A stretch of DNA of 64,000 bases from AC-32 sp963763475 (GTDB taxonomy: Bacteria; Actinomycetota; Thermoleophilia; Gaiellales; Gaiellaceae), in contig CAVXOR010000003.1 of assembly GCA_963763475.1 (NCBI GenBank), positions 496,001 to 560,000 of the forward strand. The letters are read 5' to 3'. Shown here piece after piece: positions 50,345-58,159 of this stretch (position 1 is the first letter of the stretch; every line of letters begins with the position of its first letter). Below the pieces are notes generated by a model. The model was not told the origin of the DNA. It searched no databases and saw only the letters and a program-made list of their open reading frames with translations. The position numbers and the translations under genes were made by a program.

Positions 50345-50734
50345 CTACTCCTGGTCGATCGGCTTCCCGTTGCCCTCGAGGATGAACGTCTCGACGGCGA
50401 GGTCGGGGTCGACGTGGACCTGCGACAGGAACCCGACTACCTTGCGCCCGGTGAGCTCCTCGACCGACCCGCTGAACGTCTGGCGCATCGTGTCCTGGAA
50501 CGCCCCGCGCGTCTCCTGAACCGCCGCGAAGCGCCCGGCATCGATCAGCGTTCGCTCCACCGGCGTGTAGATGTCCTCGAGGAAGCAGATCACGTAGTCG
50601 GCGCCCATCACGGTGCGCGCCCGGCTCGCCCCTCGTCCGAAGTACTGGCGGTGGATGCCGACGATCGCGTTCGAGATCGCCGCAGCGAGCTTTCCGCGGT
50701 CGCCCGTACCGTCCATTTTCTCGTCCACGGTCAC
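50345..50734 (-). CDS. DUF2294/MpsC-family protein, copy 1
   Basis: 129 residues: DRGKLAAAISNAIVGIHRQY, FGRGASRARTVMGADYVICF, LEDIYTPVERTLIDAGRFAA and LTGRKVVGFLSQVHVDPDLA. The GRG(A/P)xxxR, LxDxxTxxExxL and SQxHxDPDxA motifs define DUF2294, named MpsC for its link to a Na+-dependent membrane-potential system; the other Mps proteins are absent here. GTG 50734 aligns with the start of copy 2. Strongly similar to copy 2 at 51726. Confidence 0.85.
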   Translation of the reverse strand: MTVDEKMDGTGDRGKLAAAISNAIVGIHRQYFGRGASRARTVMGADYVICFLEDIYTPVERTLIDAGRFAAVQETRGAFQDTMRQTFSGSVEELTGRKVVGFLSQVHVDPDLAVETFILEGNGKPIDQE

Positions 50735-50742
50735 CTTCCATC

Positions 50743-50782
50743 CCGCTCCTCGAGACAGACGCCCGGGAGGCAGGAGGAGCGG
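50743..50782 (-). promoter_or_regulatory. hairpin covering the Shine-Dalgarno of MpsC copy 1
   Basis: On the minus strand CCGCTCCTC and GAGGAGCGG form a perfect 9-bp stem around 22 nt. GAGGAG is the only good ribosome-binding site, 11 nt before GTG 50734. The ACGCGGGAGC element of leaders A-C is absent. Confidence 0.5.
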
Positions 50783-50872
50783 AATGAGCGACCCGGCGGG
50801 CGTTCGTGCTTCTCCATGGTAGCGGGGAAAGTGCAGTGCGGACCAGCAGCTGCGGTTTTCGAAAATCCGGGC

Positions 50873-50878
50873 TATTCT
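50873..50878 (+). promoter_or_regulatory. -10 box of leader B (STAS gene)
   Basis: TATTCT, 53 nt before the conserved element of copy B. No clear -35. A near-palindrome CGGTTTTCGAAAATCCG lies just upstream (50853-50869). Confidence 0.4.
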
Positions 50879-50904
50879 GTTCGCGGAAGCTGGCGCGCCT
50901 CGGG

Positions 50905-51011
50905 GGTGGCACCGGCGTCCGTTGCACCACCACGCGGGAGCGGTTGCGGTCTCTTTCAGGCCGAAGGCGCCCCTCGTCCAGGCAAACGGGCCAACGAGGG
51001 AGTCGCCGCCA
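50905..51011 (+). ncRNA. candidate cis-regulatory leader RNA, copy B
   Basis: A GGTGG/CCACC stem (50905-50931), ACGCGGGAGCGGTTGCGG from 50932, GGCCGAAGGC, GCGCCCC, and a 7-bp stem CCCTCGT (50971-50977) with ACGAGGG (50994-51000). The 3' arm overlaps GAGGGAG, 9 nt before the STAS TTG start. CCGAAGG and CAGGCAAA are reminiscent of a glycine riboswitch core, but copies A and C lack them. Confidence 0.6.
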
Positions 51012-51407
51012 TTGGAATCGTCTCGAACTGACCCTCCCCGCGCGATGAGGTGCGTGCTGCCCTATCGCGCCACCGACGCCGAGCTCGGTAGCGGGCTCAC
51101 GCTCGTCTCAGTGAGCGGAGAGCTCGATCTCTACCACGAAGAGGAGCTGAAGCACTCGCTCTCCTCGGCCGAAGCCCCGACAGTCGTCCTCGACCTCAGC
51201 GGCGTCTCGTTCCTCGACTCGACGATCTGCGGGCTCCTCGTGGCCGAGGCGAAGCGCAGGCATCGCGCAGGAGGCGAGCTCGTGCTCGTGGGCAACGGCT
51301 CCCGTGCAACCCAGGCGATCGAGCTCGCCGGAATCCATCGCGTCGTCCGCCTCTTCCCGACCCTGCACGGCGCGCTGGAGTCGTTGCTGGTGGAGGAGCC
51401 CCGATGA
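51012..51407 (+). CDS. STAS-domain protein (anti-sigma factor antagonist-like)
   Basis: 131 residues from TTG 51012, chosen because GAGGGAG sits 9 nt upstream at the position seen in the other leaders; ATG 51045 has no ribosome-binding site. The domain is a complete STAS fold: LTLVSVSGELDLYHEEELKH, VVLDLSGVSFLDSTICGLLV (phosphorylatable Ser/Thr region DST) and LVLVGNGSRATQAIELAGI. Such proteins bind anti-sigma kinases. No kinase partner is nearby. The stop overlaps the next ATG. Confidence 0.85.
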   Translation: MESSRTDPPRAMRCVLPYRATDAELGSGLTLVSVSGELDLYHEEELKHSLSSAEAPTVVLDLSGVSFLDSTICGLLVAEAKRRHRAGGELVLVGNGSRATQAIELAGIHRVVRLFPTLHGALESLLVEEPR

Positions 51408-51724
51408 CCGCCATGCCGGCAGCCCGCATGGAGGGCGAGGCGGCAGTCGCCAAGCCACGGCTCGTCTTCTTCTTTTCGAAAGCGTCGGGCCGATCACGCC
51501 GGGTCGAGGGCTATCTCTCCCAGGTGCTGCAGCGCAGACGGAACCACGAGTCGTTCGAGCTGCTGAACGTCGACGTCGACCAGAACGCCAACCTGGTCGA
51601 GCACTTCGCGATCGACGAGATCCCGACCATTGTCGTCGTCGAGGAGAAGCGGGTGAAGGGACGCCTGGCAAGCCCACGCGGCTGCCGCGACATCGAGCAG
51701 CTGCTCTCGCCCTGGCTGAGGTGA
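51404..51724 (+). CDS. thioredoxin-fold protein lacking the CxxC motif
   Basis: 106 residues: KPRLVFFFSKASGRSRRVEG, LLNVDVDQNANLVEHFAIDE, IPTIVVVEEKRVKGRLASPR. Fold and the cis-Pro IPT are those of thioredoxins, but the active-site CxxC is replaced by SKASGRS. The protein has one Cys (RGCRDIEQ) near the end. Not a classical reductase; perhaps binding or redox sensing. ATG 51404 overlaps the STAS stop (ATGA). Confidence 0.75.
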   Translation: MTAMPAARMEGEAAVAKPRLVFFFSKASGRSRRVEGYLSQVLQRRRNHESFELLNVDVDQNANLVEHFAIDEIPTIVVVEEKRVKGRLASPRGCRDIEQLLSPWLR

Positions 51725-51725
51725 G

Positions 51726-52121
51726 CTAGCCGGTCGCGGGCGGTACCGGCGCGCCCCTGCTCTCGAGGATGAAGGTCTCGACGGCGAGGTCGGGGTCGAC
51801 GTGATTCTGAGAGAGGAAGCCGATCACCTTGCGGCCGACGAGCCGCTCGACCTCGTCGGAGAATCGCTTCTGCATCGTGTCCTGAAATGCGCCGCGCGTC
51901 TCCTTGACCGCATCGAAGCGTCCGGCCTCGATCAGCGTGCGTTCGACCGGGGTGTAGATGTCCTCCAGGAAGCAAATCACGTAGTCGGCGCCCATCACGG
52001 TCCGGACGCGGCTCGCGCCGCGGCCGTAGTGCTCGCGGAAGATGCCCACGATCGCGTTCGAGATTGCGGCGGCGAGCTTGCCGCGGTCCGCAACGGCTCC
52101 TGACCGACCCTCGCTGCTCAA
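51726..52121 (-). CDS. DUF2294/MpsC-family protein, copy 2
   Basis: 131 residues from TTG 52121 with GAGGGG about 7-8 nt upstream. DRGKLAAAISNAIVGIFREH, YGRGASRVRTVMGADYVICF, LEDIYTPVERTLIEAGRFDA and VGRKVIGFLSQNHVDPDLAV are nearly identical to copy 1, so this is a recent local duplication. It faces the thioredoxin gene, separated by 1 bp. Its leader C carries the conserved element, whereas copy 1 has another hairpin. Confidence 0.85.
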   Translation of the reverse strand: MSSEGRSGAVADRGKLAAAISNAIVGIFREHYGRGASRVRTVMGADYVICFLEDIYTPVERTLIEAGRFDAVKETRGAFQDTMQKRFSDEVERLVGRKVIGFLSQNHVDPDLAVETFILESRGAPVPPATG

Positions 52122-52128
52122 CGGACTT

Positions 52129-52218
52129 CCCCTCTCGTTCGACGATGCTGCCGACGAGGGGCGTCTCTGGCTCAGAGACCGAAGCCGCTCCCGCGTGTCT
52201 CTCGGAGGTGCCGCGGCC
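52129..52218 (-). ncRNA. candidate cis-regulatory leader RNA, copy C
   Basis: On the minus strand: AGGTG/CACCT stem (near 52218-52202), ACGCGGGAGCGGCTTCGG from 52196, GTCTCT/AGAGAC hairpin (52179-52163), ACGCCCC, then CCCCTCGT (52161-52154) pairing with ACGAGAGGGG (52138-52129) with a 2-nt bulge. The 3' arm contains the ribosome-binding site, 7 nt before the TTG start of MpsC copy 2. Possible -10 TACGAT at 52254-52249. Confidence 0.6.
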
Positions 52219-52305
52219 ACCTTGCGGGCGCTGTGGCACCGTGCGGGCATCGTACGGCAAGGGCCGAAGCGCGTGCTGGCCGGCGAACCCCGGCCGCTCC
52301 CGGGA

Positions 52306-53469
52306 TCAACTCCGGTCGGGTTGGTCTCGGACGAGCTCGAGGGTCGCGCAGTGGAGTCCCGCGATCGCGAAGCGGTGGCTCTCCGAGAAGTCGACCTGGA
52401 TCACCTCGACGTCGTGCCGCTCGAGCTCACGGACAACGGTCGGCGACCCTGCGTTCATGACGACCTTGCCGGGGCTGAGCGTCACGCCGTTCAGCGCGAG
52501 ATCCCAGTATTCGTCGACAGGCACCTCGATGATCTCGTAACCGCGTCTCAGGAGCTCCCGGACGAAGCCGTAATTCACGAGGTGGGGAGCGAGGAGCACC
52601 TTTCCCTCGTCGACCGTCATCATCACCATGTCCATGTGGGACGTGCCGATCTGGCCGTGTCCGGTCGAGTCGTACCAGCCTGGGGAGTGACAGACGACGA
52701 GCTCGATGCCGAGGTTCGCTAGCACGAACTCCAGCTGACGCAGTCCTTCTTCGTTTGCGACGACCGACTCGTTGAAGACGAACGTCCTTTCATCGAGCCA
52801 GCGGCCGGCCCCGGGCTCGCAGATGCCGGTGCCGTGGATCGTCAGGTAGATCGGCACCTGCAGCGCTGCCAGGACCTGCTCCCAGATGACTTCGCGCCCG
52901 CGCTGCCAGGAGCCGAGCCCGTAGCGGTGGAGGACGACGCCACCGTGGACGACGAGGCCGCAGCCGGCGAGCGTGACGAGATTCTTGATCCAGCCGTATG
53001 CGCCGATCGCCGGGACCGGGGGCTCGATGTAGTTGACCCGCACGCCGTTGGACTCGAGCACCGCGTAGTACTCGTCGAACTGCGCCTGGAGACGTCCGAG
53101 ATCGGCGTTGCCCGACGCGCTGGAGTAGTAGTACTGCCACTCCTCCGCGTACTCGGGCCGGACCTCGTTCTCCGTCGGCCGCGATACGAGCACCTCGCGC
53201 AACGTCCCGATGCCCTCGGCGCCCCACGGGCGGCCCCAGATCTGCTCGACCTCGTCGTACAGATCGGTCTCGTGGAGCATGTAGTTCCGCAAGGGCTTGC
53301 CCGGCTCGAACCAGGGGAGCGTCTCGAGGACTTCGCGCTCGTCGTGGGTCGCCGCGGGGCGTGGCGACGAGTAGGAGAGCTCCACGGTCTCGCCGTCGGC
53401 GGTGCGGACGTTGAAAGGCACTGACTCGCGCGTGGACGTCGGCGCTTGCAGGTCGGTGTGAGCGCTCAT
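52306..53469 (-). CDS. amidinotransferase/arginine-deiminase-superfamily enzyme
   Basis: 387 residues from ATG 53469 (GAGGAGAAGG upstream). Guanidino-group-modifying (GME) fold: TLREVLVSRPTENEVRPEYA, HGGVVLHRYGLGSWQRGREV, ICEPGAGRWLDERTFVFNES, GQIGTSHMDMVMMTV (His-x-Asp) and the catalytic Cys at the end in FAIAGLHCATLELV. The superfamily includes arginine and agmatine deiminase, DDAH and glycine/inosamine amidinotransferases; the activity cannot be set. It starts 52 nt after the end of tRNA-Trp and may share its transcript. Confidence 0.82.
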   Translation of the reverse strand: MSAHTDLQAPTSTRESVPFNVRTADGETVELSYSSPRPAATHDEREVLETLPWFEPGKPLRNYMLHETDLYDEVEQIWGRPWGAEGIGTLREVLVSRPTENEVRPEYAEEWQYYYSSASGNADLGRLQAQFDEYYAVLESNGVRVNYIEPPVPAIGAYGWIKNLVTLAGCGLVVHGGVVLHRYGLGSWQRGREVIWEQVLAALQVPIYLTIHGTGICEPGAGRWLDERTFVFNESVVANEEGLRQLEFVLANLGIELVVCHSPGWYDSTGHGQIGTSHMDMVMMTVDEGKVLLAPHLVNYGFVRELLRRGYEIIEVPVDEYWDLALNGVTLSPGKVVMNAGSPTVVRELERHDVEVIQVDFSESHRFAIAGLHCATLELVRDQPDRS

Positions 53470-53520
53470 GGCCTTCTCCTCGCTCGTGGACGCGGAACGG
53501 TGCGGGCTTCGGCTAGCCCA

Positions 53521-53593
53521 CAGGGGCGGCAGGACTCGAACCTGCAACCCCCGGTTTTGGAGACCGGTGCTCTGCCAGTTGAGCTACGCCCCT
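53521..53593 (-). tRNA. tRNA-Trp (CCA anticodon)
   Basis: Cloverleaf on the minus strand with acceptor AGGGGCG/CGCCCCT, D-arm GCTCAACTGGCAGAGC, anticodon stem CCGGT/ACCGG enclosing CTCCAAA (anticodon CCA), and T-arm GCAGGTTCGAGTCCTGC. The discriminator base is G, as expected for Trp. The 3' CCA is not encoded. Confidence 0.97.
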
Positions 53594-53638
53594 AGGGTTG
53601 CGCGTCGATTGTATCCGCGGCCGCTCTAGAGTCCGGGC

Positions 53639-53836
53639 GTGGCTCCTCCGCCTCCTCGGCCGGCGCTCGGCGCGCTCTTCCTCGTCCTCGGGATCGCCTT
53701 CGTGGGCATCGCGGCGGCCGCCGCGGAAGCCGTCGACACGAACGCCGGGCTCGTCGTGGTGGTAATCGCCGCGGGCGTGATCGCGCTCTGGTTTTTCAGC
53801 CTTTCGATCCGGAATCTGAGGAGACCGCGGTCCTAG
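53639..53836 (+). CDS. two-helix small membrane protein
   Basis: 65 residues: LGALFLVLGIAFVGIAAAAA and GLVVVVIAAGVIALWFFSLS, with a basic C-terminal NLRRPRS. TAGAGT (53627-53632) ends 6 nt before GTG 53639, a leaderless arrangement. No family known. Directly upstream of the sigma factor gene, whose own -10 lies at 53841-53846, so it may be transcribed separately. Confidence 0.6.
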   Translation: MAPPPPRPALGALFLVLGIAFVGIAAAAAEAVDTNAGLVVVVIAAGVIALWFFSLSIRNLRRPRS

Positions 53837-53840
53837 TCCG

Positions 53841-53846
53841 TATTCT
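53841..53846 (+). promoter_or_regulatory. -10 box of the sigma factor gene, leaderless arrangement
   Basis: TATTCT ends 6 nt before GTG 53853. Confidence 0.5.
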
Positions 53847-53852
53847 CTGACC

Positions 53853-54638
53853 GTGGCGCAGGACGAGACGCAGGCCCTCTGGCGCGAGTATGCGAAGTCG
53901 AAGGACCAGGCCGCCCGCGACCGGCTGATCCTCACCTACGCGCCGCTGGTCAAGTACGTCGCCGGCCGGCTCGGCAGCGGGCTGCCCGCGCACGTGGACG
54001 AGAACGACCTCGTCTCGTACGGGCTGCTCGGCCTGATCGGCGCGATCGAGCGCTTCGACCCCGACCGCGACATCAAGTTCGAGACCTACGCGATCGCCCG
54101 GATCAAGGGCTCGATCATCGACGAGCTGCGCGCGCTCGACTGGGTGCCGCGCTCGGTGCGCTCGCGCGCCCGCGACATCGAGCGGGCGATCGGCGAGCTC
54201 GAGCGCAAGCTCCACCGCGCGCCGACCGACGAGGAGATCTCGGAGAAGCTCGGGATCTCGACCGATGAGCTCGACGAGAGCCTCTCCGAGATCGGACGCT
54301 CCTCGATCGCCGCCCTCGACGAGCTCTGGACGATCTCCTCGACGGGGGGCGACCAGGTCGCCCTGATCGACACGATCGAGGACACGCAGGGCCCGGAGCC
54401 GCAGACCGAGCTGGCGCAGACCGAGCTGAAGGAGGCGCTCGGCGAGGCGATCGCACGTCTGCCGGAACGCGAGAAGCTGGTGGTCACGCTCTATTACTAC
54501 GAGGAGCTGACCCTGCGCGAGATCGGCGAGGTTCTCGGCGTGACCGAGTCGCGGGTCTCGCAGCTGCACACCAAGGCGATCCTGCGCCTCAAAGCCCGCC
54601 TGGCCGGTTCGCCGGCCCGCGAGCCGCTCGGCCGCTAG
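53853..54638 (+). CDS. WhiG/FliA-type RNA polymerase sigma factor
   Basis: 261-residue group 3 sigma-70 factor. Region 2: DRLILTYAPLVKYVAGRLGS, LVSYGLLGLIGAIERFDPDR and KFETYAIARIKGSIIDELRA. Region 3 has DWVPRSVRSRARDIERAIGE; region 4 LPEREKLVVTLYYYEELTLR and EIGEVLGVTESRVSQLHTKA. RxxGSIIDELRALDWVPR is the WhiG/FliA/SigD signature. WhiG controls sporulation in Streptomyces and FliA flagellar genes elsewhere; no flagellar or anti-sigma gene is in the window. Confidence 0.93.
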   Translation: MAQDETQALWREYAKSKDQAARDRLILTYAPLVKYVAGRLGSGLPAHVDENDLVSYGLLGLIGAIERFDPDRDIKFETYAIARIKGSIIDELRALDWVPRSVRSRARDIERAIGELERKLHRAPTDEEISEKLGISTDELDESLSEIGRSSIAALDELWTISSTGGDQVALIDTIEDTQGPEPQTELAQTELKEALGEAIARLPEREKLVVTLYYYEELTLREIGEVLGVTESRVSQLHTKAILRLKARLAGSPAREPLGR

Positions 54639-54667
54639 ACCCTGTTTTCGGACAGGTAGGCTCCACC

Positions 54668-54706
54668 TTGACAGCAGTAGCGACGGAGTAGAACGTTCTT
54701 GCTGTC
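54668..54706 (+). promoter_or_regulatory. promoter and LacI-type operator of the sugar ABC operon
   Basis: TTGACA at 54668-54673, then the 10-bp perfect palindrome AGAACGTTCT (54690-54699) where the -10 would be. GACAGCA (54670-54676) and TGCTGTC (54700-54706) flank it as a wider 7-bp inverted repeat. The central CG palindrome is like LacI-family operators of sugar uptake genes. Confidence 0.55.
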
Positions 54707-54741
54707 GTTCGACAGGGGGTCTACAGAAAGGACGTGGGAGA

Positions 54742-56091
<1,350 letters not shown>

Positions 56092-56107
56092 CGCAATCAA
56101 CGCAGCG

Positions 56108-56139
56108 GGAAGGGTGGGGGCTTAGGCTTCCACCCTTCC
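56108..56139 (+). terminator. intercistronic stem-loop between the binding-protein and permease genes
   Basis: GGAAGGGTGG and CCACCCTTCC pair perfectly (10 bp) around a 12-nt loop and TTCT follows. Likely a partial terminator or mRNA-stabilising element that keeps the binding protein expressed above the permeases. Confidence 0.6.
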
Positions 56140-56160
56140 TTCTGACTCGAAGCGAGGTCG

Positions 56161-57093
56161 ATGAGCCCGAGCCCCGAGGCCGCCAGCGTCACCCGCCCGC
56201 GTAAGCGCCGGCGTTCGAATCTCCAGCGCAAGCAGACGCGCCTGGCCTGGATACTGCTCTTGCCGGCGTTCGCGGCCGTCGGCTTCGTGGCGTTCTACCC
56301 GCTCGGCCAGACCATCTACTACAGCTTCACCGACCAGCAGTTCCTCGCCGGCGTGGAGCCGACCAAGTGGGTCGGCCTGGAGAACTACAAGGACCTGATC
56401 CACGACACGCTCTTCCGCGACGCCGTGGTCCTCACCGTCAAGTTCACCCTGATCACGGTCTTCTTCGAGTTCGTGCTCGGGATGATCATCGCGCTGACGG
56501 TGAACTCGGGCTTCAGGGGCCGCGGCGTGATGCGCGCGATGATGCTCGTGCCGTGGGCGATCCCCACCGTCGTCGCGGCGCAGATGTGGAAGTGGATGTA
56601 CAACGACATCTACGGCGTGGTCAACGATGCCGGCGTGCGGTTGCACCTGCTCTCGCACAACGTCGCCTGGATCTCGCAGCCGAGCACCGCCCTCGGCTCC
56701 GTGGCCGCGGTCGACATCTGGAAGACGACCCCGTTCGTCGCCCTGCTCCTGCTCGCGGGGCTGCAAGTGATACCGACCGAGCTCTACGAGGCGGCGCGCG
56801 TCGACGGCGCGAGCGCGTGGCAGCAGTTCTGGCGGATCACGCTCCCGCTGCTGCGGCCGGCGATCCTCGTCGCGCTGATCTTCCGCACGCTCGACGCGCT
56901 GCGTGTGTTCGACGTGTTCAACGTCTTCTTCGGCAACCGGCCCGACACGCAGACGATGGCGATCTTCGCCCAGGACACGATCGTCGGCACCGGTGACGTG
57001 GGCTACGGCTCGGCGGTCTGCGTCGCGATCTTTCTGATCATCGGCCTCTTCACGGTCATCTACGTGACGTTCATGCGAATCGAGCAGCAGTGA
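56161..57093 (+). CDS. ABC sugar transporter permease 1 (MalF/UgpA type)
   Basis: 310 residues, six helices after a basic cytoplasmic start. WILLLPAFAAVGFVAFYPLG is the first helix, FFEFVLGMIIALTVN and VMRAMMLVPWAIPTVVAAQM are typical of MalF-like proteins, and the EAA loop YEAARVDGASAWQQFWRITL contacts the ATPase. The substrate is probably an alpha-glucoside, from the hydrolase nearby. The stop overlaps the next GTG by 4 nt. Confidence 0.92.
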   Translation: MSPSPEAASVTRPRKRRRSNLQRKQTRLAWILLLPAFAAVGFVAFYPLGQTIYYSFTDQQFLAGVEPTKWVGLENYKDLIHDTLFRDAVVLTVKFTLITVFFEFVLGMIIALTVNSGFRGRGVMRAMMLVPWAIPTVVAAQMWKWMYNDIYGVVNDAGVRLHLLSHNVAWISQPSTALGSVAAVDIWKTTPFVALLLLAGLQVIPTELYEAARVDGASAWQQFWRITLPLLRPAILVALIFRTLDALRVFDVFNVFFGNRPDTQTMAIFAQDTIVGTGDVGYGSAVCVAIFLIIGLFTVIYVTFMRIEQQ

Positions 57094-57995
57094 GCTCGGC
57101 GGCCGAGGCGGCGACCACCCCTCGTACCGCAGCGCGTGTCCGCACGAGGAAACCGTTGCGCAAGCGCCTCGCGCGCGTCCCCTTCTACCTGCTGATCGCC
57201 GCGATCTTCGTCTATACGGTCTTCCCGTTCTTCTGGGCGATCCGCTCGTCGATCACCCCTGACGGCGATCTCTTCAGCACTCCTCTGCAGTACTTCCCGG
57301 ACCACCCGACGCTTGCCCACTACCGGGAGGTGCTGAGCAGCGGCGAGTTCCAGCGCGCGTTGATCAACTCGACGATCGTCGCCGGGGCGGTGACGCTGAT
57401 CTCGCTCGTGCTCGGCTCGATTGCGAGCTACGCACTCGGCCGCTTCAGCTTCCGTGGACGCGGCTTCGCGATGTACCTGATGCTCTCGCTGACGATCTTT
57501 CCGCAGATCGCCATTCTCGGCGCCCTCTTCACGCTGATCAACGACTTCGGGCTCTACAACACGCTCCCAGCGCTCATCTTCAGCGACCTGATCCTGACGC
57601 TGCCCTTCACGGTGTGGGTGCTGACGAGCTTCATGGCCGCGCTGCCGAAGGACCTGGAGGAGGCCGCGTACGTTGACGGAGCGACGCCGCTCCAGGTCTT
57701 CTACAAGGTGCTGCTGCCGCTCGTTGCCCCCGGGCTCGTGACGGTCGGCCTGCTCGCGTTCATCACCGCGTGGAACGAGTACCTCTACGCGCTCTCGTTC
57801 ACCCAGGACCCCGAGCACCACACGATCACGGTCGCGATCACCACCTTCACCTCGGGCAAGGGCAACACGTTCGAACAGCCTTGGGGCCAGATCATGGCGG
57901 CGACCGTAGTGGTGACGATCCCGCTGATCGTGCTGACGCTGATGCTGCAGCGTCGCATCCTCGCCGGCCTGACCGCCGGCGCGGTCAAGGGCTAG
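57090..57995 (+). CDS. ABC sugar transporter permease 2 (MalG/UgpE type)
   Basis: 301 residues, six helices. PFYLLIAAIFVYTVFPFFWA, SYALGRFSFRGRGFAMYLML and LSLTIFPQIAILGALFTLIN precede the EAA loop EEAAYVDGATPLQVFYKVLL, and AFITAWNEYLYALSFTQDPE is the conserved C-terminal segment. GTG 57090 overlaps permease 1. The region after it (57996-58159) holds a CAGCGCGCGCTG palindrome and GTAGCC/GGCTAC stem and faces the ATPase gene from the other side. Confidence 0.92.
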   Translation: MSSAAEAATTPRTAARVRTRKPLRKRLARVPFYLLIAAIFVYTVFPFFWAIRSSITPDGDLFSTPLQYFPDHPTLAHYREVLSSGEFQRALINSTIVAGAVTLISLVLGSIASYALGRFSFRGRGFAMYLMLSLTIFPQIAILGALFTLINDFGLYNTLPALIFSDLILTLPFTVWVLTSFMAALPKDLEEAAYVDGATPLQVFYKVLLPLVAPGLVTVGLLAFITAWNEYLYALSFTQDPEHHTITVAITTFTSGKGNTFEQPWGQIMAATVVVTIPLIVLTLMLQRRILAGLTAGAVKG

Positions 57996-58159
57996 GCAGG
58001 AGGGCCGGCGGAACCCTGTCGAGGCCTTCAGCGCGCGCTGGACGCCCTGATGCCGCGTCCTCAGTCGCGCCCGTAGCCTCCGGCTACGAGCACTCCCTGC
58101 GTCCTTGCCTCAGAACGACCAGCACACCCTGAAGGCGTGCAGCGTTCCACCAGACCCTC
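57996..58159. other. convergent intergenic region with small stems
   Basis: About 164 bp between two convergent genes. A perfect palindrome CAGCGCGCGCTG lies at about 58029-58040, and GTAGCC-TCC-GGCTAC at about 58073-58087. No open frame or clear T-tract terminator; both could help terminate in either direction. Confidence 0.4.

Noticed and set aside
50850..50880. SigB-type promoter (GTTT and GGGTAT-like) at the near-palindrome before leader B
   Set aside because: Spacing between GGTTTT and GGGCTAT is only about 9-10 nt, too short for such a promoter.
50932..51011. Glycine riboswitch at copy B (CCGAAGG and CAGGCAAA)
   Set aside because: Only two short words match, spacing is wrong, and copies A and C, which share the rest, lack them; downstream genes are not glycine genes. 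A covariance search of RF00504 could still settle it.
53521..53593. tRNA-Trp as an integration site for a mobile element
   Set aside because: No integrase, no repeated tRNA 3' end and no transposase in the window.
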